DNA of 64,000 bases. Source: Prochlorococcus sp. AG-402-N21. GTDB lineage: Bacteria > Cyanobacteriota > Cyanobacteriia > PCC-6307 > Cyanobiaceae. Numbering within the stretch: position 1 is the first letter of the stretch; each line of letters starts with the position of its first letter. The translations under genes were made by a program, and so were the position numbers. The notes beneath the pieces are model-generated. The model was not told the origin of the DNA. It did no database searches and saw only the letters and a program-made list of their open reading frames with translations. The stretch is taken from NCBI GenBank assembly GCA_003216435.1, contig QCIW01000005.1, positions 1-64,000 on the forward strand. Reading direction: 5' to 3'. Below, one piece after another: positions 13,069 to 20,122 of the stretch.

Positions 13069-13293
13069 GGGAAGATTTTGAATATTTCTATTAATATAAA
13101 GCAAACATAAAGATGGCGTGGGTTTGGCGTGGCTGGTATGTGTTAGTAAAAATTATTTCAAGTATTAGGAAATTAAATGATTTGAATTTTTCTATTCTTC
13201 CTATCTCTATCCATTCTGCCTTTTTCTGGATATCGCTTGATTTAATTTTCTAATTTATATTGGAAGATTCTCTACTCAATAAGGAAATAGTTT

Positions 13294-13422
13294 TTATTTC
13301 CTTTGTCTTAATTCTTGAACGATGTCATCCCATTTTTTGCCAGCTTTTTCTTGTTCTGCTTGCTTACCTTTTTCAATTAATTCCGATGTGATTTTTGTAA
13401 GATATTTTTTTAGACGTTTCAT
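13294..13422 (-). CDS. 42-aa basic helical protein, unknown function
   Basis: Found by direct translation. It begins MKRLKKYLTKITSELIEKGK and ends KKWDDIVQELRQRK. It is very rich in Lys and Glu with alternating charges, likely one amphipathic helix or short coiled coil. No membrane segment is present. It lies between the hli gene and the SRAP gene on the same strand, with AT-rich spacers on either side. Function unknown; small basic helical proteins may bind nucleic acid or a partner protein. Confidence 0.6.
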   Translation of the reverse strand: MKRLKKYLTKITSELIEKGKQAEQEKAGKKWDDIVQELRQRK

Positions 13423-13542
13423 CTTGAATATCCGAGAGGTTTTTCTCATTCAATTGACATTACCAAATAACTTTATGAGATCTCTATCTCAAGAATATTC
13501 AGTAATTTCAAATTAAATTTTGAATAGGTCTAATCCTTAAAT

Positions 13543-14208
13543 TTAATTGGATTTTTCAATTATTAAACTATTGAAAAAATTCATCTGAGAATTATTCAAC
13601 CTTCTTACAGGTTCTGCCATCCAATCGAAATGATCCCATTTCTTTAATAGTGTTTCCAGCTCGTTTAGTTCGGATTTATTTTTTGTTTGCATTATCCATT
13701 TTTCTTCTAAACCATTCGGAATAATAACAGGCATACGATTATGTAGTGGTTTAATCAATTCATTTGGCTCAGTAGTCAATACACAGCAGCTCTCCAGTTC
13801 GCTTCCATCTAAAGACATCCATCTACTCCAAATTCCTCCTAACCAAAAGGGCGTTGAATCTTTTTTTCTTATTCGATATCCTTTCTCAAAAAATGCAGTA
13901 GCAGGTAAAAGACATCTTTTGTAATTCCAACTATTCCTAAATATTTTTTTTTTCATAACAGTTTCGGACCTTGCATTAAACGGTCTTGGAGTAACAGTGT
14001 TAAACGGATCTTTGCTCCATTGAGAAATTAATCCCCAAATCATTATTGAAGTTGAAGTCTTACCTTCGTTTTTTAGTACTATTACAGGATCAGATGGTCT
14101 TATTATCTCTTGAGAAGAGAAATTTTCTTGAAAATTCTGTGGGAGCTCTTTTCTTAAAAGACAAGGTAGTTTCTTAAATTGTGTTTTCAGCTCATATCTT
14201 CCGCACAT
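13543..14208 (-). CDS. SRAP/HMCES (YedK) abasic-site protein
   Basis: The family crosslinks to abasic sites in single-stranded DNA through the N-terminal cysteine and so protects stalled forks. The 221-aa protein begins MCGRYEL, so Cys-2 becomes the catalytic residue after Met removal. Family blocks follow in order: RPFNARSETV (about 90), a RCLLPATAFFEKG segment near 110, SCCVLTTEPNELIKPLHNRMPVI near 150, and the active-site His in LHNRMPV. Length is typical of bacteria (about 220). It is often DNA-damage linked, but no clear LexA site is seen upstream. Not in an obvious operon. Confidence 0.92.
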   Translation of the reverse strand: MCGRYELKTQFKKLPCLLRKELPQNFQENFSSQEIIRPSDPVIVLKNEGKTSTSIMIWGLISQWSKDPFNTVTPRPFNARSETVMKKKIFRNSWNYKRCLLPATAFFEKGYRIRKKDSTPFWLGGIWSRWMSLDGSELESCCVLTTEPNELIKPLHNRMPVIIPNGLEEKWIMQTKNKSELNELETLLKKWDHFDWMAEPVRRLNNSQMNFFNSLIIEKSN

Positions 14209-14296
14209 AGGATTTATGAAATATCTAATAAAGGGTACTTTTGTTATTCAACATTGAGGCGACCTTTAATTTGAGAACAAAATTGGTTTTGTGATT

Positions 14297-14650
14297 TTAT
14301 TCAAATTCACCTGGAACGATTTCTTTAAGTTCCCCTGCCTTGACTTCTTTTAATAGACCTTTAACAAGTCCCCACATTGGGAAGCCTGTTGTAAAGGCAA
14401 TAATTAAGGCTGCGATTAATGAGTTTTTAGGGGAGAATGTCAAGATTTCAAAAATCGCTGTAAACATAATTGTTAGTCCAGTTAATGCCGCAACAAAATT
14501 AGATATAGATAAAAAGCCTTCCAATGGCAGTGGCGATAACTGCTCTGTCTTCCATCGTTGGATCTTTACTTGAATTATATATATAAAAACACATAAGAAA
14601 AAAATAACCAAGGAGCCTCCAAACCAAGCGATAGTGGTAATTTCAATCAT
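14297..14650 (-). CDS. small membrane protein, three helices, unknown function
   Basis: The 117-aa protein has hydrophobic segments at about 8-28 (WFGGSLVIFFLCVFIYIIQV), 48-68 and 74-95, a basic loop at about 29-33 and an acidic C-terminal tail (KEVKAGELKEIVPGEFE). No family is recognised. The ATG start has no upstream alternative. It is in the same orientation as the neighbouring small genes but separated by spacers. Confidence 0.7.
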   Translation of the reverse strand: MIEITTIAWFGGSLVIFFLCVFIYIIQVKIQRWKTEQLSPLPLEGFLSISNFVAALTGLTIMFTAIFEILTFSPKNSLIAALIIAFTTGFPMWGLVKGLLKEVKAGELKEIVPGEFE

Positions 14651-14740
14651 GCTTGAGGTTAAGAAAGTATCGAATCAATATAAGAATATTATCTCCTAGC
14701 TTTTTCTTTTCTCTGAAAGCAACTGTTAAAAATTAAGTTT

Positions 14741-14875
14741 TTATTTTTTTAATAATCTATCTGTATTCTTGTAAGCCGGGCTCCAAACCATGTAAGAGAC
14801 AGTACAAATCATTAGGATCGCGATCATAGAAACCCCAAAAAAAACCTGTTGTATAGGATCTAAAACAAGAAACAT
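14741..14875 (-). CDS. 44-aa single-helix membrane protein
   Basis: Found by direct translation. The protein begins MFLVLDPIQQVFFGVSMIAI and continues through a Met/Ile-rich helix to MVWSPAYKNTDRLLKK. One membrane span (about 11-32) is followed by a polar basic tail. It is similar in size to small photosystem subunits, but I do not recognise it as one. It lies 90 nt upstream of the 117-aa membrane gene on the same strand and could share a transcript with it. Confidence 0.65.
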   Translation of the reverse strand: MFLVLDPIQQVFFGVSMIAILMICTVSYMVWSPAYKNTDRLLKK

Positions 14876-15286
14876 TTAATCAAAACATGAATTTAGATTT
14901 TAATAGTAAAAAGTTGGAAACGTGATTAAAAAGCCCCTTAATATCTATGATTACTCTAGGAAAGGCCTATATCTAAGGAATATTCTTCGAGTTAATAGTC
15001 TAAATACTGTTCAATGTAAATATGAGTTGTTTCCCAATGACATTCAAGCCTTAATGGGTCGAACTTTCGTCAAATAATTTGAGCTTAAAGAAGTAGTAAA
15101 TTATTCTTATTGTTAGGTGGACAGTTTCTATCTAGAAAATAGTTATGAGTCTTTGCACAGGTGCGAAAAATACGTGCTGGGCTCAAAGAGGGTGAATGTT
15201 ATCTCGCCCTCTTCTCTTTTGGTAATTTTTACCGATGTAAAAATTGTGTGAATTGTCTATTTCTTAAATAAGAATTTCAAAAAACG
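14876..15286. other. spacer with a candidate attenuator
   Basis: The first 260 nt hold no gene. At 15145-15195 there is a 16-codon ORF (MSLCTGAKNTCWAQRG) whose last sense codons and stop lie in the 5' arm of a hairpin formed by AAGAGGG (15186-15192) and CCCTCTT (15207-15213), followed by CTCTTTT. The 47-aa gene at 15287 follows. Described under findings as a possible leader-peptide attenuator or small RNA. Confidence 0.45.
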
Positions 15287-15430
15287 ATGAACAAAACAAT
15301 TCATTGGTTTCAGGAATTATTGGAGTCAATGGGCAATGCTCTATTCCATCCATACAAAGACAATAGTCTTCCATCTATTGAGGCCCAGCCATTTAGAGAC
15401 GATCCTTATAAAAACAGAGGCATAGCATAA
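15287..15430 (+). CDS. 47-aa soluble protein, unknown function
   Basis: Found by direct translation. It starts MNKTIHWFQELLESMGNALF and ends FRDDPYKNRGIA. The N-terminal half is a likely amphipathic helix; the C-terminal half is Pro- and Asp-rich. It has no signal or membrane span. Amino-acid composition is protein-like, with Trp, His and Pro. It is preceded by a hairpin with a short ORF that may control it. No family recognised. Confidence 0.65.
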   Translation: MNKTIHWFQELLESMGNALFHPYKDNSLPSIEAQPFRDDPYKNRGIA

Positions 15431-15476
15431 GCTGCAGTAGGTTTAAACAATCGATAAGACTTGTTTATTTGAAAGA

Positions 15477-15686
15477 CTACGCGGCAATTTTTTCGTTACC
15501 TAGTTGCTCTGCTATCAATTGATCAATGACATCACCTTTAGATTTTTTCTTTAAATAACTTGTAAAATCAAGTGGCTCCTGCATTTTGCTTTCAGCATCT
15601 TCGCGAACATTGTTAAGAGCTATTAGGAAGATTGTGCTTACTAAAGCGAGGGATGCATAAAGTAGAAGTAAATTATCAAGAGACAT
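15477..15686 (-). CDS. 69-aa single-helix membrane protein
   Basis: MSLDNLLLLYASLALVSTIF forms one N-terminal membrane helix (about 4-24). The tail of about 40 residues is soluble and charged (REDAESKMQEPLDFTSYLKKK, then GDVIDQLIAEQLGNEK). The topology suggests a membrane-anchored partner protein with a cytoplasmic helix. No family recognised. Confidence 0.7.
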   Translation of the reverse strand: MSLDNLLLLYASLALVSTIFLIALNNVREDAESKMQEPLDFTSYLKKKSKGDVIDQLIAEQLGNEKIAA

Positions 15687-15853
15687 AATGTAAATTCTAA
15701 ACTCTTTGAATATCTCTTTGATTTAGGCAAATGCAAGATTATGTACTTGTTCCCTAATGTATTTTTGAAATAGTTTTCTCCATCGTTCATCTGCGAAGTT
15801 AAATTTCTCTGATTGATTTCTGAATATAAAACCTTTGCTTCTGATTATTTGGC

Positions 15854-15985
15854 TCAATCTTTACGCCCTTTTTTAATCATGAAGACAGGTAAACCTATTG
15901 TAAAAATAATTCCTGTTAATAAAACAGATAATCCTAATGGGGACAAGATGTCAACACCTATACCTTCTTGAGCAAATATGACCAT
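15854..15985 (-). CDS. 43-aa single-helix membrane protein
   Basis: Found by direct translation. It begins MVIFAQEGIGVDILSPLGLS, continues with a hydrophobic helix (VLLTGIIFTIGLPVFMI) and ends KKGRKD. One membrane span has a basic cytoplasmic end. It converges with nothing and is followed downstream, after 167 nt, by the 69-aa membrane gene on the same strand. It resembles small thylakoid proteins in size, but I cannot match it to a named subunit. Confidence 0.65.
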   Translation of the reverse strand: MVIFAQEGIGVDILSPLGLSVLLTGIIFTIGLPVFMIKKGRKD

Positions 15986-16042
15986 CTTATTTAGGTGTTT
16001 TTGGGCGGATCGATTTTTTATCCACACTAACTATAATTTAGA

Positions 16043-16288
16043 TTAGCTGAAACCTGGTTCAAAGGGAAAAACTTGCTCACTGCCAAACATATCCTCAACA
16101 TTTAAATCCTTTGTTACTTCTATGTCTATATCTTTATTATCTTGGGAAGTCTCGGGCACTATTTCAATAGCTTTATCCTCTCTATAGTCTTCTGGTGGTG
16201 TCCAGCCTTGCATTAAGGCCTCACTACTAGTAACACTTGTAAAGAGTATTGCTAAAATTAGTACTAGCCTAATTAATAAGCGTTTCAT
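16043..16288 (-). CDS. small exported protein with DMFGSE motif
   Basis: The 81-aa product has a clear signal peptide (MKRLLIRLVLILAILFTSVT, cleavage likely after SSEA). The mature part is short and acidic, ending NVEDMFGSEQVFPFEPGFS. The motif E-D-(M/L)-F-G-x-E, followed by aromatic and Pro residues, is shared with the exported protein at 19797-20030. Function unknown; it is probably a periplasmic or lumenal small protein. Confidence 0.7.
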   Translation of the reverse strand: MKRLLIRLVLILAILFTSVTSSEALMQGWTPPEDYREDKAIEIVPETSQDNKDIDIEVTKDLNVEDMFGSEQVFPFEPGFS

Positions 16289-16576
16289 GTTTTTTCCTTT
16301 ATTGGATTAAACTTACATCGATTCTTATTCAATTTCCATTAAATTTGATTGATTCCTTTAAAATCAATGTATCTCTTGAAAACTTTGGAGAAATCTACTT
16401 GAGGTGTTAGTTGTTCGCATTGTAATTATGGCAAGTTATTAGAACTCTTCTGAGTAGGCGTTGGTATTTATTGGCTACTTATTAGAGGTATTTGATTGCT
16501 TTTCTTTGTTAGATTTATTCCAATTTTTAAACAAGACCTTAAGTGATTGTCCCCTTAATCTTTTGGGCGGATGTTT

Positions 16577-17020
16577 TTATTTCGGCCCTTTTTGTAGTTG
16601 ATGAAGAGCTACATTAATATGCTTAGGCCGGGTTCTTGAAATACGAAAACCTGATTCTGTACGTTGTAGTAAAACTAAATTGAGGAATGCCTCAGCTGTA
16701 GGAATTTCATCTTTGGTGAAAAAGATTGTTTTCCAAGGCAACCTTGTGCCTTTTTGCTCTAAAGACCAGCTTCTAAGAATAACTTTATCTCCATGGCTTA
16801 AAGTTTTCATATATTTAATTTTCAAATCTACTACAGGCATCTCAAATCCACTGTTGGAAAGATCTGCATAAGATAAACCTACATTTGCAAGAGCATTGAC
16901 TCGCGCCTCTTCAAGCCAGTTTAAATAAGATCCATGCCACATGACACCTGCATGATCCGTATGTTGAGGTAAAACAACCTTTCTCAGAAGCCATGGATTC
17001 TTTGTTTCCATTTCATCCAT
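16577..17020 (-). CDS. hotdog-fold acyl-CoA thioesterase (4HBT/YbgC type)
   Basis: The 147-aa protein contains the 4HBT signature HTDHAGVMWHGSYLNWLEEA at about 20-39, with the catalytic Asp in TDHAGV. A second beta-strand block, VVDLKIKYMKTLSHGDKVIL, follows near 63-82. It hydrolyses an acyl-CoA thioester. In cyanobacteria one member of this family is the 1,4-dihydroxy-2-naphthoyl-CoA thioesterase of phylloquinone synthesis, a plausible but unproven role here because no men genes are adjacent. The second Met, three codons in, is an alternative start. Confidence 0.85.
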   Translation of the reverse strand: MDEMETKNPWLLRKVVLPQHTDHAGVMWHGSYLNWLEEARVNALANVGLSYADLSNSGFEMPVVDLKIKYMKTLSHGDKVILRSWSLEQKGTRLPWKTIFFTKDEIPTAEAFLNLVLLQRTESGFRISRTRPKHINVALHQLQKGPK

Positions 17021-17321
17021 CAGATTTCGTTGCTATTTACATTCCTATTCTGGTTTCTAAAGGTGATTTCCGATGAATTCTTATTAATAAAAGTTTTTTA
17101 TTTTGACTCTCTAGACCCTTTGCATTATCGAAAGCTTTTTGATGGCTGGTAGCTTTTGTAGTTAAAGCCGATTATTTTTTCTACTTAAGCAATTTTCTGC
17201 AAAGTAAATGAAGATTTTTATTATTAGTGAAATTGAGTAGATTTCTATTCAAGAGGATAAGGACCTTGTTTATGAGATTTATCAGCAAAAGAAAGTGTCC
17301 TCAAATTAAGGAGAACTTTTA
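17021..17321. other. intergenic spacer
   Basis: No gene seen. The 3' end carries a good Shine-Dalgarno, AAGGAGAAC, 6 nt before the ATG at 17322, which fixes the start of the next gene. Confidence 0.6.
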
Positions 17322-17585
17322 ATGACACGATACAAGTGCCCTTATTGTCTACCTCGATATCAGTTTTCTCAGCAAAGATCTGATGGAGTAATGGTATGCG
17401 GACAATGTGGTGAGCCTTTGCTAAAGGTCCCATTGATTAGACCAACTCAGATTATTGCCCTTATTGCAGTATTATCATTGATCGCACCTTTTATTTTGAT
17501 GATATTTGATTATATGAAAGAGTTAAATAGGGATCATTCTCAACCAACTTTGCTCTCACTTGCTAAGAAAAATATTCAATTCTAG
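17322..17585 (+). CDS. zinc-ribbon membrane protein
   Basis: The 87-aa protein has an N-terminal zinc ribbon with two CxxC pairs, CPYC (6-9) and CGQC (26-29). One membrane helix follows at about 43-65 (IIALIAVLSLIAPFILMIFDYM), then a short polar tail. A strong Shine-Dalgarno sets the start. Zinc ribbons coupled to a membrane span occur in small assembly or regulatory proteins; the function is unknown. Confidence 0.8.
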   Translation: MTRYKCPYCLPRYQFSQQRSDGVMVCGQCGEPLLKVPLIRPTQIIALIAVLSLIAPFILMIFDYMKELNRDHSQPTLLSLAKKNIQF

Positions 17586-17699
17586 GATAATTGATTTAAT
17601 CTTCTAAATTTTTTAGAAGTAACTTTTGGTCTGTGATTATTTATACGACTTTTCTAAAGAGCTTTTAATGATGGGTTGTCACGAATAATGAGTGGTACT

Positions 17700-17740
17700 A
17701 ACCGAAGATAGTGATATTTACCGAATACATTTCTTCGGTT
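17700..17740 (+). other. 9-bp hairpin in leader of next gene
   Basis: AACCGAAGA (17700-17708) is the exact reverse complement of TCTTCGGTT (17732-17740). It lies about 60 nt before the coiled-coil gene and is probably in its leader. It has no T run, so it is more likely an mRNA structure or protein-binding site than a terminator. Confidence 0.5.
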
Positions 17741-17801
17741 TACTTCCTTCTTACTTCTAAACACTTCAGGCAAGGTGGTGGAGTTCCTTGCACAGAACAT
17801 T

Positions 17802-18047
17802 ATGTACACATCTTTATTCGATTCTTTTCTCTCCCCTATGCGGACAGTTTATGTTGTTTCTGATAGTCAACTAGAACAGATCAAGCGAAATCAACGACAA
17901 GAGGAACTCGATAACATCGAGCTTTCCCGAAAGAGGCTTGAGGAAACTTATCAATCAAAAGTAAAAATTCTTGACGAGAGAGAACAAGAACTTCAAGAGG
18001 AGCTCAAATCTCTTACTTCTTCAAAGGAAGAAGAAGTCAAAACTTGA
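17802..18047 (+). CDS. coiled-coil protein, unknown function
   Basis: I choose the ATG at 17802 (81 aa); an in-frame GTG at 17775 would add 9 residues. The N-terminus MYTSLFDSFLSPMRTVYVVS is followed by a long charged coiled coil (EQIKRNQRQEELDNIELSRK to the end, rich in Glu, Lys and Gln). It is probably a structural or adaptor protein. Followed by a strong terminator, so it is a single-gene unit. Confidence 0.75.
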   Translation: MYTSLFDSFLSPMRTVYVVSDSQLEQIKRNQRQEELDNIELSRKRLEETYQSKVKILDEREQELQEELKSLTSSKEEEVKT

Positions 18048-18082
18048 AAAATTCTCTTAAGTGCGGTTGATCATTGAGTCAA

Positions 18083-18114
18083 AAAAAAAGGGACCATAGT
18101 GGTCCCTTTTTTTT
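18083..18114 (+). terminator. strong bidirectional terminator
   Basis: GGGACC-ATAGT-GGTCCC (18090-18106) is flanked by a run of A on the left and T on the right, extending the stem to about 13 bp. It ends the coiled-coil gene on the plus strand and can also serve the minus-strand gene ending at 18157. Confidence 0.93.
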
Positions 18115-18156
18115 GAATTTTAGCTGATCATGAAGTTATCACGATAAAGGCATCAA

Positions 18157-18561
18157 TTACTTGCTCTTAAAATATCGGTGCTTTATAAGGTCTTCAATAT
18201 TTGGCCAAGCCGCGATTAATTCTTTAAGGGCTTTTCTATTTGGGGTATATAAAATGCATGAGAAAGCACTAACTATATAAGCTACAAACCACCAATGATT
18301 TAAAGCATAAACAGAAATAAATGAGAAGAGAAAGCTCCCTAAAAAAACGAAAAATAAAATTCGATTAATTATTTCAACGGGAGATTTTTTTAATCTTTGG
18401 AATGTTCTACTTGATGGTCTTCTTTTTTCTTGTTCTTGTTGTCGCTCTTGATCCCACTTTTCTTTTTCTTGATCAAGAGTCTCGCTTGATTGAACAACGT
18501 TTTCCAATTGTTCTTTTGTTAGGTTTTCTAAAGGGGCAGAGTTTTGATTGGTGGATGCCAT
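18157..18561 (-). CDS. membrane protein with charged N-terminus, unknown function
   Basis: I choose the ATG at 18561 (134 aa, MASTNQNSAPLENLTKEQLE); an upstream start at 18618 would add 19 residues. The first 60 residues are a charged coiled-coil-like stretch (QEKEKWDQERQQEQEKRRPS). Two hydrophobic helices follow at about 70-90 and 95-115 (ILFFVFLGSFLFSFISVYAL, WFVAYIVSAFSCIL), then a short soluble C-terminus with AAWPNIEDLIKHRYF. No family recognised. Confidence 0.7.
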   Translation of the reverse strand: MASTNQNSAPLENLTKEQLENVVQSSETLDQEKEKWDQERQQEQEKRRPSSRTFQRLKKSPVEIINRILFFVFLGSFLFSFISVYALNHWWFVAYIVSAFSCILYTPNRKALKELIAAWPNIEDLIKHRYFKSK

Positions 18562-18611
18562 GCTATTTAGACCCGTTAGATACTTTAGAGATTGCAATCT
18601 CTTAATTGACA

Positions 18612-18770
18612 TTACCAATCAGGGTATATGAAATCCTCTCCGATTGGTTCCTCGTAAAAGGTTCCGGTATTTATGCCTTTCTTATAGTTATTAATTAGTT
18701 GTGTGTAATTAGCAATTGCAGGAATAAGATTCCTGTGGCGGTTTTGGGTGTTTTCCTCGATAAAAGACAT
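18612..18770 (-). CDS. small soluble protein, unknown function
   Basis: I choose the ATG at 18770 (52 aa), preceded by AAAGGG; the longer frame to 18800 would run into the upstream terminator stem. The product begins MSFIEENTQNRHRNLIPAIA and ends EEPIGEDFIYPDW. It has no membrane span. The aromatic, acidic C-terminus is distinctive. It precedes the 134-aa membrane gene by about 50 nt on the same strand, so co-transcription is likely. Confidence 0.6.
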   Translation of the reverse strand: MSFIEENTQNRHRNLIPAIANYTQLINNYKKGINTGTFYEEPIGEDFIYPDW

Positions 18771-18795
18771 TAAGACCCTTTCTTTAAATATTGGA

Positions 18796-18842
18796 TTCAA
18801 GCATTAAAAAACCCTCATGGAGAGGGCTTTTTAATGCTTGAA
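18796..18842 (-). terminator. very long hairpin terminator
   Basis: TTCAAGCATTAAAAA (18796-18810) pairs with TTTTTAATGCTTGAA (18828-18842), and inside it CCCTC pairs with GAGGG around ATGGA. That is 20 pairs with one A-C mismatch. On the minus strand the GC core is followed by TTTTTT, so it terminates the DUF4278 gene, which stops 15 nt upstream. The long AT flanks are more than a terminator needs. Confidence 0.9.
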
Positions 18843-18856
18843 TTGGTGTATTGTTC

Positions 18857-19030
18857 TTACTTTGCGTAGGTAACTCCCCTATAAGCAAGGTTTGAATACA
18901 GCCCTTTCTTTGCTTCATTCCTGCAAGTGTTGTAGTACTTACGGCGATAAGTTAATTCAACGCAGTTTTTTTGTTGGACAGGCTCTTTGTGCTGAACATA
19001 GTTATGTCCACGATAAAGAAGAGTAGTCAT
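18857..19030 (-). CDS. DUF4278-type small protein
   Basis: Found by direct translation: 57 aa beginning MTTLLYRGHNYVQHKEPVQQ and ending with YSNLAYRGVTYAK. The YRG-x-Y motif occurs at the N-terminus and again at the C-terminus (YRGVTY), with a Tyr/Arg-rich centre (ELTYRRKYYNTC). This matches the DUF4278 proteins common in marine cyanobacteria, whose function is unknown. It is followed by the long hairpin terminator. A palindrome (19114-19133) lies upstream. Confidence 0.8.
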   Translation of the reverse strand: MTTLLYRGHNYVQHKEPVQQKNCVELTYRRKYYNTCRNEAKKGLYSNLAYRGVTYAK

Positions 19031-19113
19031 GAATTCACTCCGAATATTGACTTAAGTCCCCGTTCCTTGGCTTAAGTCGTAATGCGGCTCGCAAATGTAG
19101 CGAGTTGAACGTT

Positions 19114-19133
19114 TTTGTAGCGGTTGCTACAAA
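19114..19133. promoter_or_regulatory. palindromic operator candidate
   Basis: TTTGTAGC-GGTT-GCTACAAA is a perfect 8-bp dyad, 84 nt upstream of the DUF4278 start. A further half site, AATGTAGC, is at about 19094-19101. The symmetry and repeated half site suggest a binding site for a dimeric regulator. A HIP1 octamer (GCGATCGC, 19243-19250), rare in Prochlorococcus, is nearby. Confidence 0.4.
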
Positions 19134-19321
19134 TATATTTATAGCAGCCTGGTTATCGCTCGTGTAGTTCATGAAGATACAAAACTCCTTTTTGAAGGGG
19201 AGTGGTATTGCAAATAGTTGGATAGGGGGTTATTAAGAATCAGCGATCGCACCTAAAGTGATCTATTCTCTTATTTCAATGGCCTTAATGCTTTTCTCTC
19301 TTCCATTCCAGGGATTTATAA

Positions 19322-19522
19322 ATGAGAAAAGATAAGCAGGCGCTTTTGGACGCTAGGCGCAAATGGGAAAGCGATATTAATAAGTATAAAGAGTTCCTGA
19401 AAGGGGAAATCCAAACTTTTGATGGAAGATTGGGCGCAGAAGAATATATAGAGCTTGCTAAAAATCAGATAGAAATTATTGATTTAGAGTTGGCTCTAGA
19501 TTCTATTGAAGAATCTCATTAG
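19322..19522 (+). CDS. 66-aa helical protein, unknown function
   Basis: The protein begins MRKDKQALLDARRKWESDIN and is charged throughout, predicted as one or two long helices, with GEIQTFDGRLGAEEYIELAK in the middle. It has no signal or membrane span. No family recognised. It precedes a two-gene unit at 19654-20030 by 131 nt on the same strand and may belong to it. Confidence 0.65.
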   Translation: MRKDKQALLDARRKWESDINKYKEFLKGEIQTFDGRLGAEEYIELAKNQIEIIDLELALDSIEESH

Positions 19523-19653
19523 TAAAGAAACAGGGAAAAGCTCGATAAGAGGAATTTTGCTTCAAGTATCTTCACCTTAGGCAAAGGTTGTTTACGTTCA
19601 AAGCCAAAAATAAATTTTCGACCTTTAATTACTTAAGAGCTGTCTATCTGACA

Positions 19654-19800
19654 ATGAACCATTTTTTGGCGACATACATTGATTTTCTTCAAAGCTTAGG
19701 AGTAGTCATAGTGATTGGCTTTATTGCGTATAGTATTAAGAATATTCTTTTTAAGGTGGAACAAAGGATTGAGGAAGTAGAAGTCAGGGTTGAAAAATGA
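19654..19800 (+). CDS. small single-helix membrane protein with coiled coil
   Basis: I prefer the ATG at 19654 (48 aa); a TTG at 19588 would add 22 residues. The hydrophobic helix LGVVIVIGFIAYSIKNILF is followed by a heptad-like tail (KVEQRIEEVEVRVEK). Its stop overlaps the ATG of the next gene (ATGA at 19797-19800), so the two are translationally coupled. A membrane-anchored coiled coil beside an exported protein suggests a small membrane complex. Confidence 0.65.
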   Translation: MNHFLATYIDFLQSLGVVIVIGFIAYSIKNILFKVEQRIEEVEVRVEK

Positions 19801-20030
19801 GATTTATTTTTACTTTTTGCACCTTATTCTTATTCCTTTTGTTGCCGTTTATAGCTTATGCAGAGGAACAGGATTTTGGATTCAACGAGAATCAAGAAAT
19901 AGTTGTATCTAAGCAAATAGAAACAACTACAAAAATGACTCAAGGAGAAATTGAGGATCTATTTGGTCCAGAGCCTTACTTGGGGCCAACTTCTTGGATT
20001 GGTTCCAAGCAGGATGAAACTGAAAGATAA
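19797..20030 (+). CDS. small exported protein with DLFGPE motif
   Basis: The 77-aa protein has a signal peptide (about 1-22, ending AYAEEQ) and an acidic mature part. The motif EIEDLFGPEPYLGP near the C-terminus parallels VEDMFGSEQVFPFEP in the exported protein at 16043-16288. The two are the same size and both exported, so they may be distant paralogues. The start overlaps the stop of the preceding membrane gene. Confidence 0.7.
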   Translation: MRFIFTFCTLFLFLLLPFIAYAEEQDFGFNENQEIVVSKQIETTTKMTQGEIEDLFGPEPYLGPTSWIGSKQDETER

Positions 20031-20122
20031 CAGTTCTTAGACCTCTAATTCAATTATTTTTTGGCGATCAGAGAAGGACACAAATGACATTAGATTCAAT
20101 TAAAGCTATTTCATATGAGAGA

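Noticed and set aside
13113-13253. 46-codon plus-strand ORF upstream of hli
   Set aside because: Starts MAWVWRGWYVLVKI but has no ribosome site, sits in the hli promoter region and its later part is AT-rich Ile/Phe/Ser noise.
13322-13516. 64-codon plus-strand frame
   Set aside because: Antisense to the more convincing 42-aa basic protein at 13294-13422; Phe/Ser-rich composition typical of a shadow.
16560-16680. Read-through extension of the thioesterase past its TAA
   Set aside because: The frame stays open for about 33 codons after the stop, but this length is expected by chance several times in such a window.
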